In this document: positions 9,421-17,463 of the stretch, in pieces
Layout of the letters: each line of letters opens with the position of its first letter
Numbering within the stretch: the first letter of the stretch is position 1
Source of the DNA: Leptotrichia sp. oral taxon 498
Lineage (GTDB): Bacteria > Fusobacteriota > Fusobacteriia > Fusobacteriales > Leptotrichiaceae
Direction: 5' to 3'
Length of the DNA: 64,000 nucleotides
NCBI RefSeq assembly: GCF_002240055.1
Contig: NZ_CP016753.1
Location: 620,001-684,000, forward strand
Program-made: the position numbers and the translations under genes
Notes under the pieces: generated by a model
The model's database searches: none
What the model was told of the DNA's origin: nothing
The model's input: only the letters and a program-made list of their open reading frames with translations

Positions 9421-9447
9421 GGTCATTTTTCTAAACTGACAAGGTAA
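9415..9447. promoter_or_regulatory. Paired direct repeat overlapping the -35 box, candidate operator
   Basis: TTACAAGGTCA at 9415-9425 and TGACAAGGTAA at 9437-9447 (plus strand) match at 9 of 11 positions and start 22 bp apart, two helical turns. The first overlaps the -35 box of the metal operon. This is what a repressor or activator site would look like; no regulator gene is visible nearby. Confidence 0.45.
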
Positions 9448-9747
9448 GAATTTTAGAGTCAGATTTTTAGTTTCAATATTTTTTATCTATTTCTGATTAC
9501 AAGATGTTATTTTACTTAATATATTTTTTTATATTTTTTTACATAAAGGGAGAAAATCTTCATTTTCCTTTATAATCTTCACATTCGCCTAAGCATTTTG
9601 TTCCCGTCTTTTAAATCCATATTAAATTTTTTTAAAAAATACTCTTGTTTTTTTTTGAAATCAGGCTATTATATTATTAGCAGAATAAATTTTAAAATTT
9701 TTATACAGTAAATAAATGAATATTCAAAACTATAGGAGGTTTTCATT
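9448..9747 (+). promoter_or_regulatory. Upstream region of cstA with candidate promoter and hairpin
   Basis: No gene is seen here. A candidate promoter is TTGTTT (9645-9650), 16 nt, TATTAT (9667-9672). A partly paired inverted repeat with arms GAAAAT and ATTTTC lies near 9550-9570, upstream of the promoter. The gene-proximal part has a strong AGGAGG before the cstA ATG. Confidence 0.35.
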
Positions 9748-11223
9748 ATGATTTCTTTTATTTTAGCAATAGTTGCTCTTATTTTGGGTTACGCATTTTA
9801 CAGTAAATTTGTAGAAAAAGTTTTTGGAATAGAACCTGATAGAACACCACCCTCAATTGAATATTACGACGGTGTCGATTATGTGCAAATTAGCACTCCA
9901 AAAGCATTTTTGATTCAATTCTTAAATATTGCTGGAACAGGACCGATATTTGGAGCTATTGCAGGTGCTTTGTGGGGACCAGCCGCATTTTTATGGATTG
10001 TCTTTGGATGTATATTTGGAGGAGCAGTTCACGATTTCTTGATTGGTATGCTTTCGCTTAGGAATAAGGGAAGCAGTATTGGAGAACTTGTCGGACAAAA
10101 TTTAGGTGTTGTCATGCAGCAGATTATGAGAGTTTTCTCAATTGTTTTACTTATTTTAGTTGGAGTGGTATTTATCAAATCACCTGCTGATATTCTTCAC
10201 AATTTAATTCCAGGTGTAAGTGCCATGACTTTTACAATTATTATAATTGCTTATTATATTTTAGCGACAATTCTCCCACTTGATAAAATCATTGCCAAAA
10301 TTTACCCAATCTTTGGTTTTGCATTGTTATTTATGGCGATTGGTATTGGGACAATGCTAATTTACGGGCAATTTAAAGGTGCTTTTGCAATTCCTGAAAT
10401 TACTGAAATTTTTAAAGGAAATCCGCATCCTAAAGGAACTTCAATGTTTCCCTACTTATTTATTTCAATAGCCTGCGGTGCAGTAAGCGGTTTCCATGCT
10501 ACTCAATCCCCAATGGTTGCACGTTGCCTAAAAAATGAAACTGAAGGAAGAAAAGTTTTTTATGGTGCCATGATTTCAGAAGGTGTAGTTGCGTTAGTAT
10601 GGGCTGCCGCTGCGATGACAGTTTTTGGCGGAATTAAGGAACTTGCCGCTGCCGGAACTCCTGCAGTTGTTGTAAATAAAGCATCTGTTCAATTGCTTGG
10701 TGTATTTGGGGCATTTCTAGCTGTACTAGGTGTTGTTGCTTGTCCTATTACTTCGGGAGATACTGCCTTTAGAGGTTCAAGATTAATTATTGCTGATATT
10801 TTCAAAATTAAACAGGCTCCAATAAAAAACAGATTTTTAATTGCAATACCTTTATTTGTCGTTGGTATTTATTTAACAACTATTGACTTTAACATTATTT
10901 GGAGATATTTTGCATGGGCAAACCAAACTTTGGCGGCGGTTTCATTATGGACTGCAACAGTATGGCTTGTTAAAAAAGGAAAACCATTCTTATTCGCATT
11001 AATTCCTTCAATGTTTATGACAATGGTTGTTACAACTTATATCATAATCGCTCCAGAAGGATTTGTAAGATTTTTCAAAAATGTGCCTGTTCATACTATT
11101 GAATTTTACGGTACTTTAATCGCAAGTATAGTTACAATTATCTGCACAGCATTATTATTTAACTACAAGCATCATTTACACGGAAAATCTCATCACGCTG
11201 GACATTTAAACGTTGCAAAATAA
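9748..11223 (+). CDS. cstA: CstA-family carbon starvation / pyruvate-type transporter
   Basis: A 491-residue polytopic membrane protein. The family signature is clear: FYSKFVEKVFGI at residue 18, then NIAGTGPIFGAIAGALWGPAAFLW near residue 70, FHATQSPMVARC near residue 250 and VACPITSGDTAFRGSR near residue 335. More than ten hydrophobic helices span the length. The family (CstA, BtsT) imports pyruvate or small peptides under carbon limitation. This is the short form; E. coli CstA is about 700 residues. AGGAGG precedes the ATG. The gene stands alone on the plus strand between two minus-strand units; no BtsSR-like two-component system is nearby. The substrate is not decidable from the sequence. 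Confidence 0.9.
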   Translation: MISFILAIVALILGYAFYSKFVEKVFGIEPDRTPPSIEYYDGVDYVQISTPKAFLIQFLNIAGTGPIFGAIAGALWGPAAFLWIVFGCIFGGAVHDFLIGMLSLRNKGSSIGELVGQNLGVVMQQIMRVFSIVLLILVGVVFIKSPADILHNLIPGVSAMTFTIIIIAYYILATILPLDKIIAKIYPIFGFALLFMAIGIGTMLIYGQFKGAFAIPEITEIFKGNPHPKGTSMFPYLFISIACGAVSGFHATQSPMVARCLKNETEGRKVFYGAMISEGVVALVWAAAAMTVFGGIKELAAAGTPAVVVNKASVQLLGVFGAFLAVLGVVACPITSGDTAFRGSRLIIADIFKIKQAPIKNRFLIAIPLFVVGIYLTTIDFNIIWRYFAWANQTLAAVSLWTATVWLVKKGKPFLFALIPSMFMTMVVTTYIIIAPEGFVRFFKNVPVHTIEFYGTLIASIVTIICTALLFNYKHHLHGKSHHAGHLNVAK

Positions 11224-11241
11224 ATAGGCTAAACAAAAAAT

Positions 11242-11283
11242 ACAGTCAAACAAGGTTTTATTCAAAAATCTTTGCTTGACTGT
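11242..11283 (+). terminator. Terminator of cstA, copy of the 3182 hairpin
   Basis: ACAGTCAAACAAGG pairs with CTTTGCTTGACTGT followed by TTTT. The arms and loop end are nearly identical to 3182-3228. Confidence 0.75.
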
Positions 11284-11299
11284 TTTATTATATTCTCTA

Positions 11300-11376
11300 T
11301 TATTTCAAGGGATTCCAGCTTCTTTCAACGCTTTTTTGCATTTCATTCACATTTTGAGGCGAACCTTCAACACTTA
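11300..11376 (-). pseudogene. Possible 3' remnant of a gene cut by the IS element
   Basis: Directly beside the right end of the IS, the minus strand reads about 24 sense codons ending in ERSWNPLK and a TAA stop at 11302-11300. Codon choice and amino acid content (VEGSPQNVNEM) look like real protein. On the far side of the element (13129-13235) no matching upstream frame is found, so if this was a gene most of it has been lost. It could also be chance. Confidence 0.3.
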
Positions 11377-11384
11377 GTGAACTA

Positions 11385-11500
11385 CTCCCGCTTTTAGAAG
11401 CGGGAGCTTCTTGGGAAGTATCTGCTTTTGCTAGCCAAATATATTTACCAAGCTCTTCGGGTAGTTCCTACCCTGTCTTCTTTTATTTTCTTAATATTTC
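11385..11500 (-). ncRNA. Candidate omegaRNA (TnpB guide RNA scaffold)
   Basis: In IS605-type elements the TnpB guide RNA is transcribed from the 3' end of tnpB and the right end, with the guide given by the DNA just outside the element. Here the segment between the tnpB stop and the right end holds two stem-loops: GGGTAGGAACTACCC (11459-11473) and the end hairpin with arms CTCCCGCTT and AAGCGGGAG (11385-11406). The same region is conserved in the deleted relative near 27951-28045, as expected for a functional RNA. The exact 5' end is unknown. Confidence 0.55.
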
Positions 11501-12588
11501 AACATCGCTTTTCCAATGTTTCTTATATTCAATGCCGCATTGTAATCTCTATCAATTTCAATCCCACAGCATTCACATTTATAACTTCTTTCTGATAATT
11601 TCAGCTCCTCTTTAACGTTTCCACATCTACTACAAGTTTTCGACGATGGAAACCACTTATCTATCTTCAAAAATTGCTTTCCTAAAAACATCAGTTTATA
11701 CTCAACCATCCTCAAAAACATTCCCCATCCATTATCTCCTACACTTTTCCCAAAATTTAATGCCTGACTCATCCCTTTTATATTCAAATCCTCAACAACC
11801 ACAGCATTATACGCTTCAGACAATTTTTTTGATAATTTATGCAGAAAATCTCTTCGACAATTCTTGATATACTCATGTAATTTTGATATTTTCATTTTTT
11901 GTTTATACCAATTTTTAGAAAATTTTACTTTTCTCGATAATGATTTCTGTAATTTCTTCAATTTTTTCTCCAACATCCTAAAATATCTTGGATAATCAGC
12001 CCTTTGGTTTTCAGAACTGACAAATAATTCAGACATTGAAAAATCAAGTCCAATCACTTTATCATTACTTGGATTTTTTTGAATTTCTTTTTCAAATTCT
12101 GTCAAGATGGAAACATAGTAATTTCCATTACTGTTTGTCAATGTTACTGACTTTATCTCGTAATCCTTTGGTATTTCTCTATGATATTTTAATTTAACTT
12201 TTTTCAATTTTGGCAAAACCAAATATTTTGTTTCCTCAATTCGTATTGAATTATTCACACAATTTGTCGTGTAACTTTTAACATTATTCTTTTTAGATTT
12301 GAACCTTGGAAACTTTGCTCTCTTCTGAAAAAAATTCGTAAACGATCGTTTTACATTCAATTGAGCATTTGAAAGTGCCAGACTGTCTACTTCTTTCAAA
12401 AATTGGTTTTCACTTTTCAAACCGGCAGGTGTAATTATTTTATTTTTTCCAGTCTCTTCATAAAATTTATTCGCAGTATACAAAATCGTATTGTAGACAA
12501 AACGAACACATCCAAAAGTCTTGTTTATCAATAATTCCTGATCTTTATTTGGATAAATTCTGTATCTGAATGCTAAATTATATTTCAT
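11491..12588 (-). CDS. tnpB: TnpB RNA-guided endonuclease of the IS605 element
   Basis: The 365-residue protein starts with the helix-turn-helix-like YNLAFRYRIYPNKDQ and contains the split RuvC nuclease: VIGLDFSMSELF (catalytic Asp near residue 185), AVVVEDLNIKGMS (Glu near residue 265) and IDRDYNAALNIRNIG (last Asp near residue 350). The zinc finger CSRCG...CECCG lies between the second and third RuvC parts. TnpB uses an omegaRNA to cut DNA next to a short motif (TAM), favouring retention of the element. All catalytic residues are present. The first codons lie 4 nt after the tnpA stop, so the two are co-transcribed. The sequence next to the left end, TTTAA, is the likely TAM. Confidence 0.93.
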   Translation of the reverse strand: MKYNLAFRYRIYPNKDQELLINKTFGCVRFVYNTILYTANKFYEETGKNKIITPAGLKSENQFLKEVDSLALSNAQLNVKRSFTNFFQKRAKFPRFKSKKNNVKSYTTNCVNNSIRIEETKYLVLPKLKKVKLKYHREIPKDYEIKSVTLTNSNGNYYVSILTEFEKEIQKNPSNDKVIGLDFSMSELFVSSENQRADYPRYFRMLEKKLKKLQKSLSRKVKFSKNWYKQKMKISKLHEYIKNCRRDFLHKLSKKLSEAYNAVVVEDLNIKGMSQALNFGKSVGDNGWGMFLRMVEYKLMFLGKQFLKIDKWFPSSKTCSRCGNVKEELKLSERSYKCECCGIEIDRDYNAALNIRNIGKAMLKY

Positions 12589-12592
12589 AAAA

Positions 12593-12991
12593 TTACACCT
12601 CCTTTTGATTTTGAATATATTTTTTAATTATCTCTAACGGTGCACCTCCGACACTTACAACTAAGTAACTTCTACTCCAAAAATATTCTTTCCACAATCT
12701 TCCCCTTATTTCAGGAAATTCTTTTTTTATCAACCTGCTGGAAGCACTTTTGTAAGTATTTACAAATTTAGAAAGTTCAGTATTAGGCATAGCATTAATC
12801 AACATATGAATATGATCAACATCATGTTCCCATTCTTTAAGAACAATGTTATACTTCGGACATATTTTTTCAAAAATCTCTTTCAATCTATTAGAAATTT
12901 CATCATTAATGACTTCTCTTCGATATTTTATACAAAAAATCATATGATAATTTATATCAAATACTGAATGATAATTGCTATTATATGACAT
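12593..12991 (-). CDS. tnpA: TnpA, Y1 HUH transposase of IS200/IS605
   Basis: A 132-residue single-strand transposase. The HUH motif is HIHML near residue 64, in the context EWEHDVDHIHMLINA, and the catalytic tyrosine is in EIIKKYIQNQ near residue 125. SYLVVSVGGAPLEIIKKY is the standard C-terminal block. TnpA binds the hairpins at the two ends and moves the element as single-stranded DNA, with strand nicks at TTTAA-like sites. The length is standard for the family, and no frameshift or lost residue is seen. Confidence 0.94.
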   Translation of the reverse strand: MSYNSNYHSVFDINYHMIFCIKYRREVINDEISNRLKEIFEKICPKYNIVLKEWEHDVDHIHMLINAMPNTELSKFVNTYKSASSRLIKKEFPEIRGRLWKEYFWSRSYLVVSVGGAPLEIIKKYIQNQKEV

Positions 12992-13235
12992 TATTATTAC
13001 CTACTTTTATATTATTTCACTGAATAAATTATATCATAAATATATCCTTTTTTCAATTTTTTTTACAAAAAAAGCAATTCATCTCCCGCTTGTAGAAGCC
13101 GGAGAACTTCTTGCTATCTTTTGTTAAAAAATATAGTAATTTTAGTTTAAAACATAATCAGAAAGTTTCTTTTTACATATTTTTATTCTCATTTTTAAGT
13201 GGATTGACTACAATTCCCACTTTATTATTCATAAA

Positions 13236-14891
13236 TTAATACTCTGAACATTTTATAATCAGTTGCAGTATAAAAATTATAATTCCAAATATCATCCAAA
13301 AATTTGATTTTTTTCTTTTATAAGTTTCTTCCTTTATATTTCTGCCTTTAGAATTTTTTTCTATAAAATATATCAAATCGTTATCATATTCAATTTCATA
13401 ATTTTTTTCTGAAATTTTATCGCCCGTATATTCTCCCATTTCTTCCAGAAAATCCTGTGCATCTCTTATTGCTTCTCTCCCAAGTTCAATCAATCCTGTT
13501 TCATTTAATACTTTAAATGCCCATTCCTTTGATTTGTTCCCATTTTCATGTCTATTATTGTAATATATCATATCACTAATTGCAGGAGCATATTTCATAT
13601 TAGCAGCTTTTTCATATAGCTTGTATGCTTCCTCTTCACTTTTTCCAAATTCCTTACTGCATTCATAAAGTATCCCAAGTTCATAAATAGATTTTACATC
13701 TCCCATTTCCTGCCCAATTTTATACCATTTTTCAGCTTCTTTCTCATTTTCTTCAATCGTATCAAAATATTTCCCCAGTTCATAAGCTGCCTCTTTCACT
13801 CCTAAAGAATAAGCCTTTTCATACGTATCTTTGGCTTTTTCTCCATTGCCTGCAACATAATATGATTTTGCAAGTAACAAATATCCTCTTTCATTATACT
13901 GTGTTGCTTCAAGAAACAGTTTTTTAGCATTTCCCTTATCTTTCTTTTCCAAAAGTTCATTTCCCTGATTAATCAGTTCCACATATTTTCTGTCTTTTTC
14001 ATTTCCAAGCATAAATTCAATATTCTTGATTATTTCAGAATTCAATCCCATAATTTGCTTTTCATTTAACAATTTTTCCTGCCATTCTAGTATTTTTTCT
14101 CTTTTATTCTGCTTAAAGTAAATTCTTACAAGATTGTATATTAATTCAGCATTTTTTGTATCAGCAATTTTTAAATAAATACTTTCAGCTTCTTCATAAT
14201 CCTTCTTTTCTTCAGCAATTTTTCCTAGCCTAATTATTGAATTAATTTCGCCATTTTCCGCACCTGCCACATACCAGCCTTTTGCAATTTCATAATTTCC
14301 CGATTCTTCTTCAATCAGCCCTATGTAATACATAGCCTCCTTTATTCCTGAATTGTATGCCAAATTTAATGCGTTTACAGCGCTTTGGTTATCTTTCTCA
14401 CAATAATAGTAATACTTTCCAAGCTCGTAATTTGCTCTTTGGCTGAATTTCAAGGATTCAGCTATTTTATCCCTTGCTTCTCCAAAAAATCCTGACATTA
14501 TAAATATATTCGCTGTTCTAATATTTTCTTGATATTCCTCGCTTTCCTTTTTATCATATTCTATAAAATCTTTCCCATAATCTTCTGTAACAATATCATC
14601 CAACGAAACTATCTTCACGCCAAATGTATCTACATTCGATGTCTTTCCATTTTGTTTAGGCACACTTTCCGAAGAAATCCTATTTTCATTATAAGCACTT
14701 TCGCTAAAACTCGCTCTTTCTTCAGCTTCATATTTTTCAATTTCACGAACTTTTCTTTTTCTTTTTTCCCTCTCCTGCATTTCTCTCGAAAAGTCATCAA
14801 TTTCATCCATTTTTTTACGATTTCTAAAATTCATTATTATCAAAATTACAATTCCAATAACTACGATTAATATCGATATTAATATTTCCAT
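13236..14891 (-). CDS. Membrane-anchored Sel1/TPR repeat protein
   Basis: The 551-residue protein has one membrane helix at each end: residues 3-22 (ILISILIVVIGIVILIIMNF) and about 530-546. Between them are Sel1-like and TPR repeats from about residue 130 to 460, for example YYLGLIEEESGNYEIAKGWYV-like units with conserved Gly, Tyr and Ala positions (YELGKYY, YELGKYF, YELGILYE). A charged linker with many Glu and Lys follows the first helix. Such proteins usually scaffold protein contacts; no enzyme domain is seen. The orientation of the repeats is not clear from the ends alone. It is the last of three minus-strand genes after the Fic-fold and His-rich genes. Confidence 0.75.
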   Translation of the reverse strand: MEILISILIVVIGIVILIIMNFRNRKKMDEIDDFSREMQEREKRKRKVREIEKYEAEERASFSESAYNENRISSESVPKQNGKTSNVDTFGVKIVSLDDIVTEDYGKDFIEYDKKESEEYQENIRTANIFIMSGFFGEARDKIAESLKFSQRANYELGKYYYYCEKDNQSAVNALNLAYNSGIKEAMYYIGLIEEESGNYEIAKGWYVAGAENGEINSIIRLGKIAEEKKDYEEAESIYLKIADTKNAELIYNLVRIYFKQNKREKILEWQEKLLNEKQIMGLNSEIIKNIEFMLGNEKDRKYVELINQGNELLEKKDKGNAKKLFLEATQYNERGYLLLAKSYYVAGNGEKAKDTYEKAYSLGVKEAAYELGKYFDTIEENEKEAEKWYKIGQEMGDVKSIYELGILYECSKEFGKSEEEAYKLYEKAANMKYAPAISDMIYYNNRHENGNKSKEWAFKVLNETGLIELGREAIRDAQDFLEEMGEYTGDKISEKNYEIEYDNDLIYFIEKNSKGRNIKEETYKRKKSNFWMIFGIIIFILQLIIKCSEY

Positions 14892-15051
14892 ATTTTACCT
14901 TCTACTCCTGCCGTCTAACTTATTATTTCTCTTTTCTCCTGCACTCGCTGTTATATTTACGATTTTATCCATTATCTTAAACATTATCAATTCAAAATCT
15001 ATTTTTATCATTCAATGTAAATATGTCCAATATAACGCTCATTATTTTTTA

Positions 15052-15447
15052 TTATTTTCTTCCAAAATCTTTTATTTTCAAAAAAACAAAAACTATGACA
15101 GCACAAAAAATAAAAAACACCTCAAGATTACCAGCGTTATTATTGCTATCAATACAATCCTGTCTTTCCTTTGCATCAACAATACTTTCACAACTTCTCT
15201 GTCTTGAACTTCCTGAATGAGATCCGTGACTTCTCCAAAAAGATGACGAATTTTCTTGCTCATCATCACCAGACTTTTTAGATTTCCCATTTCCTTCTCC
15301 ATCTGAATGTCCACTTGAATGCTCTCCACTACTATGTTCTCCACCATAATGTCCACTATAATGATAACTTCCACTACTTCCATGTGAATGACTATGCCCT
15401 CCACCGTGAGAATGTCCGCCACCACCTCTTCTTACTAATTTTTCCAT
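15052..15447 (-). CDS. His/Gly/Ser-rich membrane-anchored small protein
   Basis: A 131-residue low-complexity protein. Residues 6-60 are almost only Gly, His and Ser with some Glu and Tyr (HSHGGGHSHSHGSSGSYHYS), which could bind divalent metals. A segment with two cysteines follows (RQRSCESIVDAKERQDCID), then one membrane helix (NLEVFFIFCAVIVFVFLKI) and a basic end, so the His-rich part is predicted on the far side of the membrane from the C-terminus. The start ATG at 15447 has GAGG 5 nt upstream; starts further up at 15477 and 15501 lack one. No family is recognised. His-rich regions are seen in metal chaperones, but no transporter is adjacent. Confidence 0.6.
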   Translation of the reverse strand: MEKLVRRGGGGHSHGGGHSHSHGSSGSYHYSGHYGGEHSSGEHSSGHSDGEGNGKSKKSGDDEQENSSSFWRSHGSHSGSSRQRSCESIVDAKERQDCIDSNNNAGNLEVFFIFCAVIVFVFLKIKDFGRK

Positions 15448-15517
15448 TTCGACCTCACTTTCTTCAATCTTTTTCATTTTTTTCAATTTCTGCAATCTCA
15501 AAAATTCAATTTTTCAT

Positions 15518-16147
15518 TCATTTTTTCAATTCTTTCACATCATATTTTCTCATATTTTCATATTCATAAGACTGATTAATACCATTCATAAATATATCTC
15601 TACTTTCCACATCTTCCGTCAAATTCTCCTTTAAAAGCATCTTTAGTTCCAAATCATTAATCACACTTCTTTTCATTGCCGATAAATAATTATTTTTACT
15701 GATATTTTGCCAATTCGCACACATTCCAAGCCTTTTTATCAACATCTGATTCAGCCAAATCCTAGTCGTTTTTCCATTTCCCTCATAAAACGAATACATT
15801 ATATTCATCTCAACATATTTTTCAATTATTTCCTCAAAATTATTTTCAGGCATTTTAGAAACTGTCTTTAAATTATCTTCAAGATACATCGCACGACAAA
15901 ACACAGTATCGCCTTTCCGAATATCATGTTTCCGTATTTTTCCTGCAGTTCCATAACATTCCTGAAACAAATATCTATGTATTTCCTTCAAGCCTTCAAA
16001 GGTTCCCACTTGAATTTTTTTCAATATCCTATTATCAAATGACTCTTTTGTCCGTTTTTTACTCAAAAATTCTTCATCATCTTGTGAAACTAGCCTTTTT
16101 AAAATTTTGTCACTTTCATTTTCCCAGCTGTATTTATTATTTACCAT
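15518..16147 (-). CDS. Fic-fold protein with degenerate active-site motif
   Basis: A 209-residue protein of the Fic family. FEGLKEIHRYLFQECYGTAGKIR (residues about 50-72) and the YVEMNI-helix region align with Fic AMP-transferases, followed by IMYSFYEGNGKTTRIWLNQML. In active Fic proteins this is HPFxxGNGRxxR. Here His is Tyr (codon TAT), Pro is Ser and Arg is Lys; the phosphate-binding GNG and the last Arg remain. Loss of the His predicts no AMP transfer, though other nucleotide functions are possible. No antitoxin or inhibitory (S/T)xxxE(G/N) segment is evident. It leads a run with the His-rich and TPR genes. The name is safe at family level; activity is not. Confidence 0.82.
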   Translation of the reverse strand: MVNNKYSWENESDKILKRLVSQDDEEFLSKKRTKESFDNRILKKIQVGTFEGLKEIHRYLFQECYGTAGKIRKHDIRKGDTVFCRAMYLEDNLKTVSKMPENNFEEIIEKYVEMNIMYSFYEGNGKTTRIWLNQMLIKRLGMCANWQNISKNNYLSAMKRSVINDLELKMLLKENLTEDVESRDIFMNGINQSYEYENMRKYDVKELKK

Positions 16148-16351
16148 TTGCTTTTCCCTTTTTTCCTAAATATAGTTATCAAGAATAGTATATAATTTTT
16201 TTTATAATTTTTCTACCTATTTTTTATATTTTCCGAAAAAGTCCCAGTCAAAATCTGAATGATTCTCAAAATATTTATTACTACGTTTTTTACTCCTTCT
16301 TTATTTTTTATCTTAATATTTGTCGTAATATACTATGAAATTTATGATACT

Positions 16352-16393
16352 AAAAAAGACTAGAATTTTTTATATTTTTTCTAGCCTTTTTTA
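16352..16393 (-). terminator. Terminator of the small lipoprotein gene
   Basis: Minus strand: GGCTAGAA, loop of about 13 A/T bases, TTCTAGTC and TTTTTT. The stem and loop start resemble the terminator at 17364-17396. Confidence 0.7.
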
Positions 16394-16429
16394 ATTAAAT
16401 ATAACTTTTTTTGTATTAATTCCTATATT

Positions 16430-16963
16430 CTATTCTTTATTTTTCTTACCATTAAATAATTTATCAAGCATTAAACCAGTTTCTCCATATTTCATTTTAC
16501 TTAACAAGGGACTTGATTTTATAATTTTACTACCATTTTTACACTCTTTTTTTATTGCTTTTACTATCTCTTCTGGTCCAGCGTAAGTTCCTATTACACC
16601 TGGATTAACCTTAATCGTAAATTCTCTTCCAAAATTAACAAATTCATTAGTAACTTGATCATTTATTTCTTCTGGTAAATCTTTATTTTCTTCTACTGCT
16701 TTTTGTATCAAAGATAATTTATATAGATGTGAACATTCTTCACTTCCAAATTCTTCAAAGTTTTCTTCCAAAGAACTCAAACCTTTTATATTTACTTTAT
16801 ATTTTTTATTTTCATTATCCCGAAAAATAAGATTTATTGATTTGTTTTCTATTAATTCATTTTTTTTCTCACTAGTATTATTATTGTGTCCACATTCAAC
16901 CAAAAATAGCAATAATAAAATTATAAAAAATATTTGACCTCCTTTTTTTAATTTTCTTCTCAT
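16430..16963 (-). CDS. Small putative lipoprotein, function unknown
   Basis: A 177-residue protein. The N-terminal hydrophobic segment IFFIILLLLFLVECG (residues 11-25) resembles a lipoprotein signal, although Glu before the Cys is unusual, so lipidation is uncertain. The rest is soluble and rich in Lys, Asn and Glu, with no family motif that I recognise. The strong GGAGAG site upstream of the ATG supports it as a real gene. It precedes a tiny secreted protein in the minus-strand layout. Confidence 0.55.
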   Translation of the reverse strand: MRRKLKKGGQIFFIILLLLFLVECGHNNNTSEKKNELIENKSINLIFRDNENKKYKVNIKGLSSLEENFEEFGSEECSHLYKLSLIQKAVEENKDLPEEINDQVTNEFVNFGREFTIKVNPGVIGTYAGPEEIVKAIKKECKNGSKIIKSSPLLSKMKYGETGLMLDKLFNGKKNKE

Positions 16964-16999
16964 AGTCTACTCTCCTTAAATTAAAATCAAAATATTTTT

Positions 17000-17215
17000 T
17001 TATTCTTGTGGACGTACTTTTTTTATTTCTTCATATTCTTGCTCAGTTATATTTCTTTTAGTTAACAAATCATAATATGTCACTTTCATAGTTCCATCAC
17101 TAAATTCTAAACAAGACACTACATCATAAGCTCTTGTACAATAATTTTGACCTCTACTAAATAAATTAATTGAACCAAAAAAAATCATAGCTCCTAAAAT
17201 TAAATATTTTCTCAT
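17000..17215 (-). CDS. Small secreted protein
   Basis: A 71-residue protein with a signal sequence (MRKYLILGAMIFFGSINLFS). The mature part has two cysteines (NYCTRAYDVVSCLE) that could form a disulfide, and a C-terminal RNITEQEYEEIKK helix. GGGGGA lies before the ATG. It lies 36 nt upstream of the lipoprotein gene on the same strand, probably cotranscribed. I recognise no family. Confidence 0.5.
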   Translation of the reverse strand: MRKYLILGAMIFFGSINLFSRGQNYCTRAYDVVSCLEFSDGTMKVTYYDLLTKRNITEQEYEEIKKVRPQE

Positions 17216-17363
17216 GTTATTTCCCCCTTTAGATTATATTTTTTTGCATTTATTTATCCTACGATTAAATTATAACATTTATTTTTTAATTTCAAAATTA
17301 TAATATATGTATATATATATGAATTTCAATATATTTTATATATGATTAAAAATTGTTTAATAC

Positions 17364-17396
17364 AAAAGACTAGAACTGCCCCCATTTTTTCTAGCC
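17364..17396 (-). terminator. Terminator downstream of the ABC-F gene
   Basis: Minus strand GGCTAGAA, a G-rich loop, TTCTAGTC then TTTT. The outer arms and the GGCTAGAAAAAAT start are identical to the terminator at 16352-16393. Confidence 0.65.
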
Positions 17397-17463
17397 TCCA
17401 AAAATCACACTCAAATTAATTCATAAAAATTCAATGAATATTTTTAATTTAATAAGTTTTTTT

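Larger units (their letters stand above)
11377..13122 (-). mobile_element. Complete IS200/IS605-family insertion sequence
   Basis: The element carries tnpA (12593-12991) and tnpB (11491-12588) in the same direction and has hairpin ends without terminal inverted repeats. The left end, 13122 side, has the imperfect hairpin GCTTCTACAAGCGGGAG; the right end has CTCCCGCTTTTAGAAGCGGGAG at about 11385-11406. The sequence outside the left end is TTTAAC (13128-13123, minus strand). Comparison with the shorter relative at 27849-28045 sets the boundaries within about 3 nt: both share everything from after TTTAAC and both end TAGTTCAC. Catalytic residues of both proteins are intact, so the element may be active. 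Confidence 0.9.

Noticed and set aside
13173-13232. Independent 19-codon gene at 13173-13232
   Set aside because: It lacks a ribosome binding site and stops after 19 codons; treated only as a possible remnant in the flank finding.
15093-15425. Second frame (110 codons) in the His-rich gene
   Set aside because: It is a shifted reading of the GGN/CAY-rich repeat; the frame with the membrane helix and ribosome binding site is preferred.
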